A stretch of 64,000 bases of DNA, from contig NZ_MVDD01000005.1 in the NCBI RefSeq assembly GCF_002843315.1, positions 1 through 64,000 of the forward strand, in the 5' to 3' direction. Position 1 is the stretch's first letter. Every line of letters begins with the position of its first letter. This DNA comes from Labilibaculum filiforme (GTDB lineage: Bacteria; Bacteroidota; Bacteroidia; Bacteroidales; Marinifilaceae). Below, piece after piece: positions 18,026-28,362 of the stretch. The position numbers and the translations under genes were made by a program. A model generated the notes under the pieces. The model was not told the DNA's origin. It searched no databases and saw only the letters and a list, made by a program, of their open reading frames with translations.

Positions 18026-19030
18026 ATGAAGAAAACCTATTACTTATTCAATCCTGGACGTTTATCGAGAAAAGACAATACGCTAAAATTTACACCTGTT
18101 GATGAAGAGGGAAATGATTTGAAACCACGATACCTGCCTGTTGAACAAGTTGACCAATTGTATGTTTTGGGAGCCTTGGATGCCAATTCGGCGTTGTATA
18201 ACTTTTTAGGAAAAAATGATATTGCCGTTCATTTTTACGATTACTATGAAAATTATACCGGATCGTTTGCTCCGAAATGCAAATTGCTTTCGGGAAAAAT
18301 GCTAATAGCTCAAACTCAGGCCTACTTAAAAAAATCGAAACGTATTATTGTTGCCCAGTCTTTTATTGAAGGCGCATCGTTTAATATGCTAAAGAATTTA
18401 AGATACTACGATAATCGAGGTAAGGATTTAATGCCTGTAATTGAAAGTATTGAGCTTCTTCGGAAAAAAATTGGTGAGACAAAAGAAATTGATGAATTGA
18501 TGGGTATTGAAGGAAATATCCGCAAAAATTATTACGATGCGTTCAATTTAATCATCAACGATCATGAAATGGGAATTCGGACTAAACGTCCTCCTTTAAA
18601 TATTGTAAACAGTCTGATATCCTTTGGAAATATGATGTGCTACTCGGAGTGCTTGCGCGCCATTCAAAAAACACAATTGGAGCCCACCATTAGTTTCCTG
18701 CACGAACCAGGAGAACGAAGATTTAGTCTGGCTTTAGATTTGGCAGAAGTATTTAAACCTTTTTTAGTAGATCGTGTCATCTTTAAGGTGTTAAATAAAA
18801 AGGAAATTCAGGAAAATGATTTCGAAGAAAAATTGAACCGAATTGTTTTGAAAGAGAAAGGAAAGAAAAAATTTATACAAGCTTTTGAGAAACGATTGGA
18901 GGAAACCATTAAACATCGGAGTTTAAACAGGAATGTTAGCTACAAACATTTAATAAAATTGGAATGCTATAAATTACAAAAACATCTGTTAGGTATAGAA
19001 GAATATAAACCCTTTAAAATTTACTGGTAA
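18026..19030 (+). CDS. cas1: Cas1 spacer integrase
   Basis: A 334-aa Cas1, the metal-dependent integrase that inserts new spacers at the leader end. The N-terminal beta domain begins KKTYYLFNPGRLSRKDNTL, followed by the helical catalytic domain with MGIEGNIRKNYYDAF (catalytic Glu), MMCYSECLRA, FLHEPGERRFSLALDLAEVFKP (catalytic His and acidic residues). Length fits the I-B branch. Its stop codon overlaps the cas2 start by one base (TAATG at 19028-19032), so the two are translationally coupled. Confidence 0.96.
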   Translation: MKKTYYLFNPGRLSRKDNTLKFTPVDEEGNDLKPRYLPVEQVDQLYVLGALDANSALYNFLGKNDIAVHFYDYYENYTGSFAPKCKLLSGKMLIAQTQAYLKKSKRIIVAQSFIEGASFNMLKNLRYYDNRGKDLMPVIESIELLRKKIGETKEIDELMGIEGNIRKNYYDAFNLIINDHEMGIRTKRPPLNIVNSLISFGNMMCYSECLRAIQKTQLEPTISFLHEPGERRFSLALDLAEVFKPFLVDRVIFKVLNKKEIQENDFEEKLNRIVLKEKGKKKFIQAFEKRLEETIKHRSLNRNVSYKHLIKLECYKLQKHLLGIEEYKPFKIYW

Positions 19031-19296
19031 TGTATGTAATTTTGGTTTACGACATGGGCGAAAAACGAGTTGGGAAAATGTTGAAATTGTGCCGACAATA
19101 TTTAAACTGGATTCAGAATTCGGTTTTTGAGGGAGAAATAACAGAGGTGAAATTAAAAGAATTAATTTTAAAAGCTGAATTTATTATGAATGAAGAAGAA
19201 CATGATAGTTTAATTCTGTTTAAAAGCCGAGAACAAAAATGGCTGGAAAAAGAGGTGATTGGACATGAAAAAAATGATTTGGATCAATTCCTTTAG
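19030..19296 (+). CDS. cas2: Cas2 adaptation protein
   Basis: An 88-aa ferredoxin-fold protein that dimerises and bridges two Cas1 dimers. It begins MYVILVYDMGEKRVGKML with the conserved acidic residue in VYDM, followed by LNWIQNSVFEGEIT. It overlaps the last base of cas1. It ends 222 bp before the first CRISPR repeat, so the cas operon reads directly into the leader. Confidence 0.95.
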   Translation: MYVILVYDMGEKRVGKMLKLCRQYLNWIQNSVFEGEITEVKLKELILKAEFIMNEEEHDSLILFKSREQKWLEKEVIGHEKNDLDQFL

Positions 19297-19518
19297 TTGT
19301 CGATAAGGCATTACCAGTTCTTTCACTCCCTTTTTTTTAATGTTATTTCGTATTTTACGTTCTTTGACATACTGAAAACACAACTATTTCGACATTGTTG
19401 TCGAAACCCCGTATATTTTGTACTTTTACCCATCGACAACTTAGACCTATGGTTTAAGTTGAATCTGAAAATCTTAATTTGCTGATTTTCAGGTGTTTTT
19501 TTTCGAGTCGTCGATCGA
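19297..19518 (+). promoter_or_regulatory. CRISPR leader with repeated TTGTCGA boxes
   Basis: A 222-bp AT-rich stretch between cas2 and the first repeat, the place and size of a leader. AGTTGTCGAT (19295-19304) and its exact reverse complement ATCGACAACT (19432-19441) flank a central palindrome TTTCGACA-TTGT-TGTCGAAA (19387-19406). The TTGTCGA core is thus present four times. A TTGACA box lies at 19364-19369. A final inverted repeat GAGTCG / CGACTC (19505-19521) overlaps the first three bases of repeat 1. These are candidates for Cas1-Cas2 or host-factor docking and for array transcription. Confidence 0.7.
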
Positions 19519-22500
19519 CTCTCAATCGCACCATACTGGAATTGAAATTGATTATGATTTATCAGATATGTCACAAGATAAACACTCTCAATCGCACCAT
19601 ACTGGAATTGAAATTTATTTAACCGAGAAACTAATCCGGCTAAGCCTGGCTCTCAATCGCACCATACTGGAATTGAAATTGCAGCATTTTTAAGCATTCG
19701 ATCTTCAATCTTTTTCTCTCAATCGCACCATACTGGAATTGAAATATTACTTGATAAGGCTGATCAAAAATATCTTTTCGTACTCTCAATCGCACCATAC
19801 TGGAATTGAAATGAAAACAAGCCGTTTGGGCTTTGAGATGAATCTACAACCTCTCAATCGCACCATACTGGAATTGAAATTGGAAATTTTTAATTGAACA
19901 GCATCCAACAGCCCTCTCTCAATCGCACCATACTGGAATTGAAATAATAAACAAAGTAAGCCAATGGTCTTTCGATGTAGCTCTCAATCGCACCATACTG
20001 GAATTGAAATGTATAAATTAACGCAGGAGTTTCGCCAACACAAGACTCTCAATCGCACCATACTGGAATTGAAATAAATAATCAAGGTAAGTACTTGGCT
20101 AGATGAATACGTCTCTCAATCGCACCATACTGGAATTGAAATAAATTATAACAGGGGATTATAAATCGCATCGCATTCTCTCAATCGCACCATACTGGAA
20201 TTGAAATGGGGATAAGGAACTGCTTGAAAGAATGGAAATTGAAACTCTCAATCGCACCATACTGGAATTGAAATACGCTCGCATACAGTTTGTAACACCG
20301 CATAAAAATACTCTCAATCGCACCATACTGGAATTGAAATAAATAATCAAGGTAAGTACTTGGCTAGATGAATACGCTCTCAATCGCACCATACTGGAAT
20401 TGAAATTTGCTCATCGAGTTTTGCAAGAAACTTTTATGCGGTGCTCTCAATCGCACCATACTGGAATTGAAATGAACCAAGGGCATCACTCCATGCTAGA
20501 CTTAATTTTCTCTCAATCGCACCATACTGGAATTGAAATTTAGGAATGAACGCTTATACAAGACTATTACTAACACTCTCAATCGCACCATACTGGAATT
20601 GAAATTAAATACGTAGCTCCAAAATTCGATAAGGCAACAGCTCTCTCAATCGCACCATACTGGAATTGAAATATAGAAGAAGAAGTAGACCCTAAAGGGG
20701 GTAAAAACTCTCAATCGCACCATACTGGAATTGAAATAGTAAAGAGCATAGCGATAAAGGGGTTGATGATTTGCTCTCAATCGCACCATACTGGAATTGA
20801 AATAAAGACTTGGTGTGGATGCTAACTCTTTTTTTACACTCTCTCAATCGCACCATACTGGAATTGAAATCTCATATTGTCGAATACGTTCTTCATAGCC
20901 TTTCTACTCTCAATCGCACCATACTGGAATTGAAATAACAACATTGAAGATCATAATAATACCGAGAATTTAACTCTCAATCGCACCATACTGGAATTGA
21001 AATTCGCTTGACAGGTCGTAATCGATAGAACAAAGGTAACTCTCAATCGCACCATACTGGAATTGAAATCAGGTAAAAACAAAGCTGATTTATTAGATCT
21101 TTATTCTCTCAATCGCACCATACTGGAATTGAAATTCTTTAACGACCCATCACGCCCAACCATCTCAATCCTCTCAATCGCACCATACTGGAATTGAAAT
21201 CTAACAGGCTTGTACTTCGCAAACCTGTTAATAAGCTCTCAATCGCACCATACTGGAATTGAAATCTAAACGTACCACTACCTGCATTAACTATATTCCT
21301 ACTCTCAATCGCACCATACTGGAATTGAAATTTACAACGAAATTTGCACCAACTTTTTTACGCTTCTCTCAATCGCACCATACTGGAATTGAAATATGTA
21401 ACAAATATGCACGGCAAATTACCTATGTATACTCTCAATCGCACCATACTGGAATTGAAATAAAATCACCAAGCATTTGAACATCTTTTTTATTATAAGC
21501 TCTCAATCGCACCATACTGGAATTGAAATTCAGAAAGTGAGAATTTGCCTTTTAGTTTTTTTAATCCTCTCAATCGCACCATACTGGAATTGAAATAAAA
21601 AAAGGAGCGTTTAAGCTCCTTTTTCTATTTAACTCTCAATCGCACCATACTGGAATTGAAATTAAGGCAGGCATGACAGGCGATCAAAAAGAGGCATTCT
21701 CTCAATCGCACCATACTGGAATTGAAATATGGAAATTTAAGGTTGATTAATGTTAAAGCAGGTACCTCTCAATCGCACCATACTGGAATTGAAATTGATG
21801 CCAAGGGCAATCGCCAAAATAACGAGTAGTCTCTCAATCGCACCATACTGGAATTGAAATCAGTTTAAACAAACCTGAAAAAATGGTCTATACTCTCTCT
21901 CAATCGCACCATACTGGAATTGAAATCATTGTAAATAAGCTTACCGCTATTGGTTACATGCTCTCTCAATCGCACCATACTGGAATTGAAATAACACAAC
22001 AGTAGTGGTGAAGCTCGTGGTGTTTACCGCTCTCAATCGCACCATACTGGAATTGAAATTGGACTCAGCGCGGTGGTCAAGTCGAGCTACCGTTCTCTCA
22101 ATCGCACCATACTGGAATTGAAATAATGGAATAAATAGTGTAGCTTTCAGGCTTCCTTTCTCTCAATCGCACCATACTGGAATTGAAATAACCGAAATGT
22201 ACACTCGTAAAGATGATACTAAGGCTCTCAATCGCACCATACTGGAATTGAAATTGGAGTTATCTTGAATTGTCCACATCTAAGTCTTAATCTCTCAATC
22301 GCACCATACTGGAATTGAAATTTTATTGGGAACACCTGCTATACTGGTAAACTCCTGCTCTCAATCGCACCATACTGGAATTGAAATTCAATGTTCATTC
22401 TCATCAACATATTTTTAACAGCAACTCTCAATCGCACCATACTGGAATTGAAATTTGCTATTTGCTGCAGTTGCTAAACCTTTATTCATTCTCTCAATCG

Positions 22501-24565
22501 CACCATACTGGAATTGAAATAAAATATCAGCAATTGCAGTTCCAACCTTAGCCGATCCTCTCAATCGCACCATACTGGAATTGAAATGAAAAAGCAAACG
22601 AACTAGTATTTGAAGAGCTAGATCTCTCAATCGCACCATACTGGAATTGAAATGCTGAATATCAAGCTCATGGCGAAGGATATTACCAACTCTCAATCGC
22701 ACCATACTGGAATTGAAATAAAAAAGAAGTACACACAAAAAGAAGCAATTTATCACTCTCAATCGCACCATACTGGAATTGAAATAAGCAAACACCCGAA
22801 GCGTTGTCGAACTTATTGCAAACTCTCAATCGCACCATACTGGAATTGAAATTACATTATTAATTCCTAAATGACATGAACATCGCTCTCTCAATCGCAC
22901 CATACTGGAATTGAAATACGAAATTCCTGCGCCCAATAATGACCATTCGTTTTCTCTCAATCGCACCATACTGGAATTGAAATAACTTAAACTCTCAATT
23001 TGTAACCTCAGATGCTACGGCTCTCAATCGCACCATACTGGAATTGAAATGTAAAATGGGTCGTCTTGTACCAATAATGTGCGAAGCTCTCAATCGCACC
23101 ATACTGGAATTGAAATACGTCACTTTCTAAAAGACGACAAATTCCAATACTTCTCTCAATCGCACCATACTGGAATTGAAATTAAGAAAGCAACCAAATT
23201 TACCGTTAAATCGGTCGGCTCTCAATCGCACCATACTGGAATTGAAATACATCAAAAGAGGGGCTGCTTTATGGTGATGATTGGACTCTCAATCGCACCA
23301 TACTGGAATTGAAATCTAGTAGCGTGCCTTTATCATCCTCTTTGACCTCTCTCTCAATCGCACCATACTGGAATTGAAATCGCATTTTCCACAAGGTATT
23401 GTGATTCGCACACGCTCTCTCAATCGCACCATACTGGAATTGAAATAGCTTCGTAGTCTTGCTTGTCTTTTTTGTCTAACTCTCTCAATCGCACCATACT
23501 GGAATTGAAATCACTTAACATGGTAGCTTCCTATTCCAGAGGCTCTTCTCTCAATCGCACCATACTGGAATTGAAATTTCATGCTGATTTTGTACTGTAC
23601 GAAGCAAGAAAAGACTCTCAATCGCACCATACTGGAATTGAAATAAGTTGTGTCCAATGGATTACCTAAACTACGACTTGCCTCTCAATCGCACCATACT
23701 GGAATTGAAATCACGAAAATATAGACTTATCAATTGATATAGGTGAACTCTCAATCGCACCATACTGGAATTGAAATTTACTTTCAACACTAATTTTAAT
23801 ACACATATCTCCCTCTCAATCGCACCATACTGGAATTGAAATTTGCTGTAAAGACGTTATGGACTCCGAATATATCACCTCTCAATCGCACCATACTGGA
23901 ATTGAAATAGCGAAAGCGCAAAACTAAGAAGAGAAAATTTAATTACTCTCAATCGCACCATACTGGAATTGAAATCTTTTAGCCCGTTATCAAAAGTCCA
24001 TATTTTAAACCCTCTCAATCGCACCATACTGGAATTGAAATAAGCAATCGACAAGTTAAAAGAAAAATTAAAAGGCTCTCAATCGCACCATACTGGAATT
24101 GAAATATGAGAATCACACCGTCAATTACATCGATTTTGTTTGCTCTCAATCGCACCATACTGGAATTGAAATTACCTCGAACCATTCTCTTACGATCATG
24201 TTATCCACTCTCAATCGCACCATACTGGAATTGAAATTAACGAATTAAAAAAACGAAAGGCTATGAAATTTGCTCTCAATCGCACCATACTGGAATTGAA
24301 ATTCATCATAGAGCCGTTTTTAATGGATAATAAGAGGCTCTCTCAATCGCACCATACTGGAATTGAAATTGTGTAGGCACGCTTCCCGAACTGGTTATAA
24401 ACTACTCTCAATCGCACCATACTGGAATTGAAATAAAGCAGGGTTAACCGCAACACCCTCAAACATTTCCTCTCAATCGCACCATACTGGAATTGAAATC
24501 ATCGACAGTGAGGTTTGGCTTAAAAAACCTGACGGCTCTCAATCGCACCATACTGGAATTGAAAT
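19519..24565 (+). CRISPR. CRISPR array, 77 repeats and 76 spacers
   Basis: The 30-nt repeat starts CTCTCAATCGCACC and ends TGGAATTGAAAT. I counted 77 copies by eye and saw no variant, including the last one at 24536-24565. Spacers are 34 to 38 nt, mostly 36, for a unit of about 66 nt. The ATTGAAAT end is typical of I-B repeats and places the 8-nt crRNA handle on the plus strand, so transcription runs away from cas2. Spacers 9 (20076-20112) and 13 (20341-20376) are the same sequence. Spacer 32 (21597-21632) is a terminator-like hairpin. The perfect repeats with a full cas set suggest an active locus. Confidence 0.98.
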
Positions 24566-24650
24566 ACATATGCCGTACTATTTCCAATAAATTCATTCCC
24601 ACCTGATATTCGAATTGATCCCAATTTTTGAAACTGATCCTGAATTTACC
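24566..24650. other. CRISPR trailer region
   Basis: 85 bp from the last repeat to the tRNA-Leu terminator. No partial repeat is seen. The array transcript runs into the terminator hairpin of the opposing tRNA gene, which has an A-run before and a T-poor tail on this strand, so it is a weak terminator in this direction. Confidence 0.5.
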
Positions 24651-24688
24651 ACAAAAAAAAAATCCTTCCGAAAATATCGAAAGGATCT
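24651..24688 (-). terminator. Rho-independent terminator of tRNA-Leu
   Basis: On the minus strand ATCCTTTCG / CGGAAGGAT (24662-24670 with 24679-24687, one G-T pair) is followed by a run of nine Ts. It starts seven bases past the tRNA 3' end. Confidence 0.85.
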
Positions 24689-24693
24689 TTTTG

Positions 24694-24775
24694 TACCCAG
24701 GGCCGGGATCGAACCGGCACGGGTTGCCCCACTGGTGTTTGAGACCAGCGCGTCTACCAATTCCGCCACCTGGGC
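24694..24775 (-). tRNA. tRNA-Leu (anticodon CAA)
   Basis: An 82-nt class II tRNA. The acceptor arms are GCCCAGG and CCTGGGT with a G1-U72 pair. The anticodon arm CTGGT-CTCAAAC-ACCAG has anticodon CAA, which reads UUG codons. It has the long variable arm expected for Leu (GGGG-CAA-CCC type) and a normal T arm with GGTTCGATCC. The CCA end is not encoded. A consensus promoter lies 20 bp upstream and a terminator just downstream. Confidence 0.95.
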
Positions 24776-24794
24776 ATTGCTTTTGAATGCGATG

Positions 24795-24826
24795 CAAATA
24801 TAGACCTTTGTTTCAATCTCACAAAA
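24795..24826 (-). promoter_or_regulatory. Promoter of tRNA-Leu
   Basis: On the minus strand TTTTG, 19 nt, TATATTTG: the -7 box is at 24795-24802 and the -33 TTG at 24822-24824. The -7 box ends 19 bp before the tRNA 5' end, which is the right distance. Confidence 0.85.
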
Positions 24827-25149
24827 CAAAAACACTATTTTTTTTCGAAAAAAACTTCTCCCCTAAAATCTCTGTAAAGCAAGCCTACCGCAGATGTACT
24901 GAGCTTCATTTAATTATCCATTATGAAATTCATTATTTTAATTGCGTTATTAATGGCATTGAAGAACTAAAACTTGCACTACAAACGAAAAAATAGGTAA
25001 CATTCCCGCTTCGCAGGCAAAATCAACTTAGCAATTCACATCAGGAATTTCTATATTAGCATAAAGATTATTGATTTGAAATATTCTACTTGCAAAACTA
25101 CATTTGATAAAAATCATTTCACACAAAACATAAACTAAACTTTTCTAAC
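24827..25149. other. Intergenic region, nothing recognised
   Basis: About 320 bp between the tRNA-Leu promoter and the DHOD-like gene. It is AT-rich. I see no gene or hairpin. Near 25085 TTCTACTTGC is a partial -7-like motif that could belong to the downstream gene. Confidence 0.4.
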
Positions 25150-26142
25150 ATGCCAAACTTAGCTACCAATTACCTTGGATTAGATTTAACCAGTCCTATC
25201 ATAGTCGCCAGTTCGGGACTATCCGATTCTATCGAAAAATTAATTGAATTAGAAGTACATGGCGCAGGGGCAATCGTGCTAAAATCTCTTTTCGAGGAAG
25301 AAATAATTATGGAAATGGATGAGCAAATGCACTCCATGACTAGTCGCCCTTTTGTATATCCCGAAACTTTCGATTATATGGATCAAGATCCACACGAAGA
25401 TACTCTTCGAAAATATCTTCGATTGATTAAGGAAGCAAAATCGGCAGTTTCTATTCCAATTATTGCAAGTATTAACTGTGTAAGTGCCCAAAAATGGACT
25501 TATTTTGCTCAAGAAATAGAAAAAGCAGGAGCCGATGCGCTGGAAATAAACCTATTTGTTCTTCCTACCGATATGAATAGAACTGGAGATGAAAACGAAC
25601 AAATTTACTATGATGTTTTAAAAACAGTAAAAGAACAAGTTGCTTTACCAATTGCCTTAAAAATAAGCCCTTACCATTCCAACTTATCGAATTTAATTAA
25701 GCGTTTGGATGATATGCATGTAGATGGAATTGTAATGTTCAATCGCTTTTACAGTCCCGATTTCGATATTAAAAATTTAAGCATTACCAGCGGACAAATT
25801 TTATCGAGCTCCGACGATTACAAGAATTCTTTACGATGGACTGGAATTATGTCGGAACGAGTAAAATGTTCTATTGCCGGCACAACAGGTATTCATACCT
25901 CCGAAAGTATTATAAAACATTTACTTGCTGGTGCCGATGCAGTTCAATTGGCTTCGGTATTGTATAAAAACGGTCCTGAATACATCGATGTTTTATCGAA
26001 AGAACTTTATGCCTGGATGGAAGAACACAATTTTAAGAAAATTAGCGATTTTAAAGGAAAAATGAGTCAATCGAAATCGAACGACCCAGCAGCTTTCGAA
26101 CGAGTTCAGTTCATGAAACAATTCAGACACTTTGTAATGTAA
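25150..26142 (+). CDS. Dihydroorotate dehydrogenase-like FMN protein
   Basis: A 330-aa TIM-barrel protein of the DHOD-like group common in Bacteroidota. It begins with the class I-like TNYLGLDLTSPIIVASSGLS and has ALKISPY, VDGIVMFNRFYSPDFDI, and the phosphate-binding end IAGTTGIHTSESIIKHLLAGADAVQ (in parts). The catalytic segment NxSCPN of true PyrD is missing; at that place it reads EINLFVLPTD. It therefore probably uses FMN but may not act on dihydroorotate. It stands alone, with a terminator at 26206. Confidence 0.8.
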   Translation: MPNLATNYLGLDLTSPIIVASSGLSDSIEKLIELEVHGAGAIVLKSLFEEEIIMEMDEQMHSMTSRPFVYPETFDYMDQDPHEDTLRKYLRLIKEAKSAVSIPIIASINCVSAQKWTYFAQEIEKAGADALEINLFVLPTDMNRTGDENEQIYYDVLKTVKEQVALPIALKISPYHSNLSNLIKRLDDMHVDGIVMFNRFYSPDFDIKNLSITSGQILSSSDDYKNSLRWTGIMSERVKCSIAGTTGIHTSESIIKHLLAGADAVQLASVLYKNGPEYIDVLSKELYAWMEEHNFKKISDFKGKMSQSKSNDPAAFERVQFMKQFRHFVM

Positions 26143-26205
26143 AACTATTTTCTATCTGCGAAAGCAAGTTAGGAATTATAATAAAAATAGAAATTAGAAT
26201 TGTCC

Positions 26206-26243
26206 AAACCCGAATCTATAACGATTCGGGTTTAATTTTGCGT
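26206..26243 (+). terminator. Rho-independent terminator after the DHOD-like gene
   Basis: An 11-bp perfect stem AAACCCGAATC / GATTCGGGTTT with a TATAAC loop, then AATTTTG. Confidence 0.8.
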
Positions 26244-26387
26244 TCAAACCGCAATTCATATGATATAAATCATAGGGAAACTGCCTTACAATCACTATCT
26301 TGTAATTTACGTATTTAAAAAGAAGAGTGCTAACCCCTTATGGTCCGAAAATTTATTTTTCTGCCGAAGGACAAATCATACTAAAAC

Positions 26388-27920
26388 ATGAAAGAATTTG
26401 GAGTTCAGGAAACACTTAAACGCCTTGGCATTAATTCAATTAATCAAGGAGTTTCGACCGGTACAAATTGGTTCGATTGCAATGGTGCAGTCACCGAATC
26501 GATTTCGCCAATTGATGGATCTCTTATTGCAAAAGTTAAAAATGCCGACAATGCCGATTACGAAAAAGTACTAACAACGGCTCAGGAAGCATTTAAAGTG
26601 TGGCGAAAAATGCCTGCTCCGAAACGAGGCGAAATTGTTCGCCAGATTGGAAACGCTCTTCGCGACGCAAAGAATGATTTAGGAAAATTGGTTAGTCTCG
26701 AAATGGGCAAAATATATCAGGAAGGATTAGGCGAAGTTCAGGAAATGATTGATATCTGCGATTTTGCAGTTGGCCAATCGAGAATGCTTTACGGATTTAC
26801 CATGCATTCGGAACGTCCGGATCATAAAATGATGGATCAATACCATCCACTGGGAATTGTAGGAGTAATTTCTGCTTTCAACTTTCCCGTTGCAGTTTGG
26901 GCGTGGAATGCAATGCTGGCAGCCGTTTGTGGCGATGTAATTATTTGGAAACCCAGCTCGAAAGTACCCTTGTGTGCTTTGGCTTGCCACAATATCATAC
27001 AAAAAGTATTAAAAGAGAACGATGTGCCCGAAGGTGTTTTCAACCTAGTAGTTGCAAAATCGTCGGTAATGGGCGATAATTTTATAGAAGACAAACGTGT
27101 TCCGTTAATTTCGGTAACCGGATCGACAGCCATTGGAAAACGAGTTGCCGAAAAAGTTGGTGCTCGCTTGGGCAGAACCATTGCCGAATTGGGCGGAAAT
27201 AATGCCATAGTTATGGCTCCAACTGCCGATTTAGACATGGCAATTCCGGGTATTGTTTTTGGATCGGTTGGAACCGCCGGACAAAGATGTACCTCTACCC
27301 GACGTTTAATTATCCACGAAAGTATTTACGAAGATGTTAAAAACCGTTTGCTAAATGCCTACAAACAAGTGGAAAAGAAAATTGGTAATCCGCTAAACGA
27401 AAAAACATTGGTTGGCCCTGTTATTGATAGTGGCGCGGTAGAGGTTTACAAACATGCTATTGCCGAAGTAAAAAAAGCAGGCGGCAAAATTGTTTATGGC
27501 GATAAAGTGCTGGATGGAAATTTTGTGGTTCCTACCTTCTGCGAAGTAGAGAATCATTGGCAAATTGTTCAGGATGAATCATTTGTGCCAGTTCTTTATA
27601 TCATGAAATACAAGACCTTAGATGAAGCTATTCAGTTGCACAATGATGTACCTCAGGGTTTATCCTCATCGATTTTTACCATGAACATGCGCGAAGCTCA
27701 AACTTTTATTTCTGCTGTTGGCAGCGATTGTGGTATTGCCAATATAAACATCGGAACATCGGGTGCCGAAATTGGTGGTGCTTTTGGTGGCGAAAAAGAA
27801 ACTGGTGGCGGGCGAGAATCCGGTTCCGATTCCTGGAAAACCTACATGAGAAGGCAAACCAACACCATTAATTATGGTGAACATTTACCTCTGGCTCAGG
27901 GAATTAAATTCGATTTATAA
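26388..27920 (+). CDS. ALDH7-family aldehyde dehydrogenase (alpha-aminoadipic semialdehyde dehydrogenase type)
   Basis: A 510-aa NAD(P)-dependent aldehyde dehydrogenase. The catalytic Cys is Cys301 in GTAGQRCTSTRR and the general-base Glu lies in RTIAELGGNNA. The cofactor site is ISAFNFPVAVWAWN and SVTGSTAIGKRV. The C-terminal GGAFGGEKETGGGRESGSDSW is the ALDH7 (antiquitin) form. Members oxidise alpha-aminoadipic semialdehyde in lysine breakdown, though other semialdehydes are possible. It is monocistronic, with a terminator at 27962. Confidence 0.9.
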   Translation: MKEFGVQETLKRLGINSINQGVSTGTNWFDCNGAVTESISPIDGSLIAKVKNADNADYEKVLTTAQEAFKVWRKMPAPKRGEIVRQIGNALRDAKNDLGKLVSLEMGKIYQEGLGEVQEMIDICDFAVGQSRMLYGFTMHSERPDHKMMDQYHPLGIVGVISAFNFPVAVWAWNAMLAAVCGDVIIWKPSSKVPLCALACHNIIQKVLKENDVPEGVFNLVVAKSSVMGDNFIEDKRVPLISVTGSTAIGKRVAEKVGARLGRTIAELGGNNAIVMAPTADLDMAIPGIVFGSVGTAGQRCTSTRRLIIHESIYEDVKNRLLNAYKQVEKKIGNPLNEKTLVGPVIDSGAVEVYKHAIAEVKKAGGKIVYGDKVLDGNFVVPTFCEVENHWQIVQDESFVPVLYIMKYKTLDEAIQLHNDVPQGLSSSIFTMNMREAQTFISAVGSDCGIANINIGTSGAEIGGAFGGEKETGGGRESGSDSWKTYMRRQTNTINYGEHLPLAQGIKFDL

Positions 27921-27961
27921 ACACAACACACCAAGCACTTACATTTTAAAAGTAGGAGAAT

Positions 27962-27990
27962 ATACCTCGGCATTTGTCGAGGTATTTTTT
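27962..27990 (+). terminator. Rho-independent terminator after the ALDH gene
   Basis: An 8-bp stem ATACCTCG / CGAGGTAT with a GCATTTGT loop followed by a T-run. Confidence 0.85.
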
Positions 27991-28362
27991 ATTCTTATTC
28001 ATAAGAAAACCAATCGCTATCGGCAACCACTTAATTTTGATTTTTCAATATCTATCGGCATATCGCCAAGCGGTTTTCAGTTAAAAATGCAGGAACAAAT
28101 TAACATCGGCTGCTTATCAAAATTTAAAACGACAGAACAACAATACTTTACCCATTTTTTTTATTCGAAGTAAGCTGAATAATATCCAACACATAATTTT
28201 TAAAACCCTCGATTAATTGCTATTTTTGATCGATTATACTGCGTAGTAACTAAAACCAAGTAGTATCGGCGCAAGCTCGATATCGACTGTCAACGATTTA
28301 TTGACAGACTACCGGCATATTTTTATAAAAACAGTATCACTATTCCACCCAAGCCTGTAAGC
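27991..28362. other. Intergenic region upstream of the 920-aa protein gene
   Basis: About 370 bp with no convincing gene. A -7-like TATTTTTG sits at 28221-28228, but no TTG lies at the right distance. Confidence 0.4.

Noticed and set aside
19493-23669. Several open frames across the CRISPR array on both strands
   Set aside because: They are translations of the repeat itself (periodic NRTILELK or SQSHHTGIEI blocks) and not genes.
24459-24797. Open frames across the tRNA-Leu and the array end
   Set aside because: They read through a tRNA gene, its terminator and CRISPR repeats; no protein-like content of their own.
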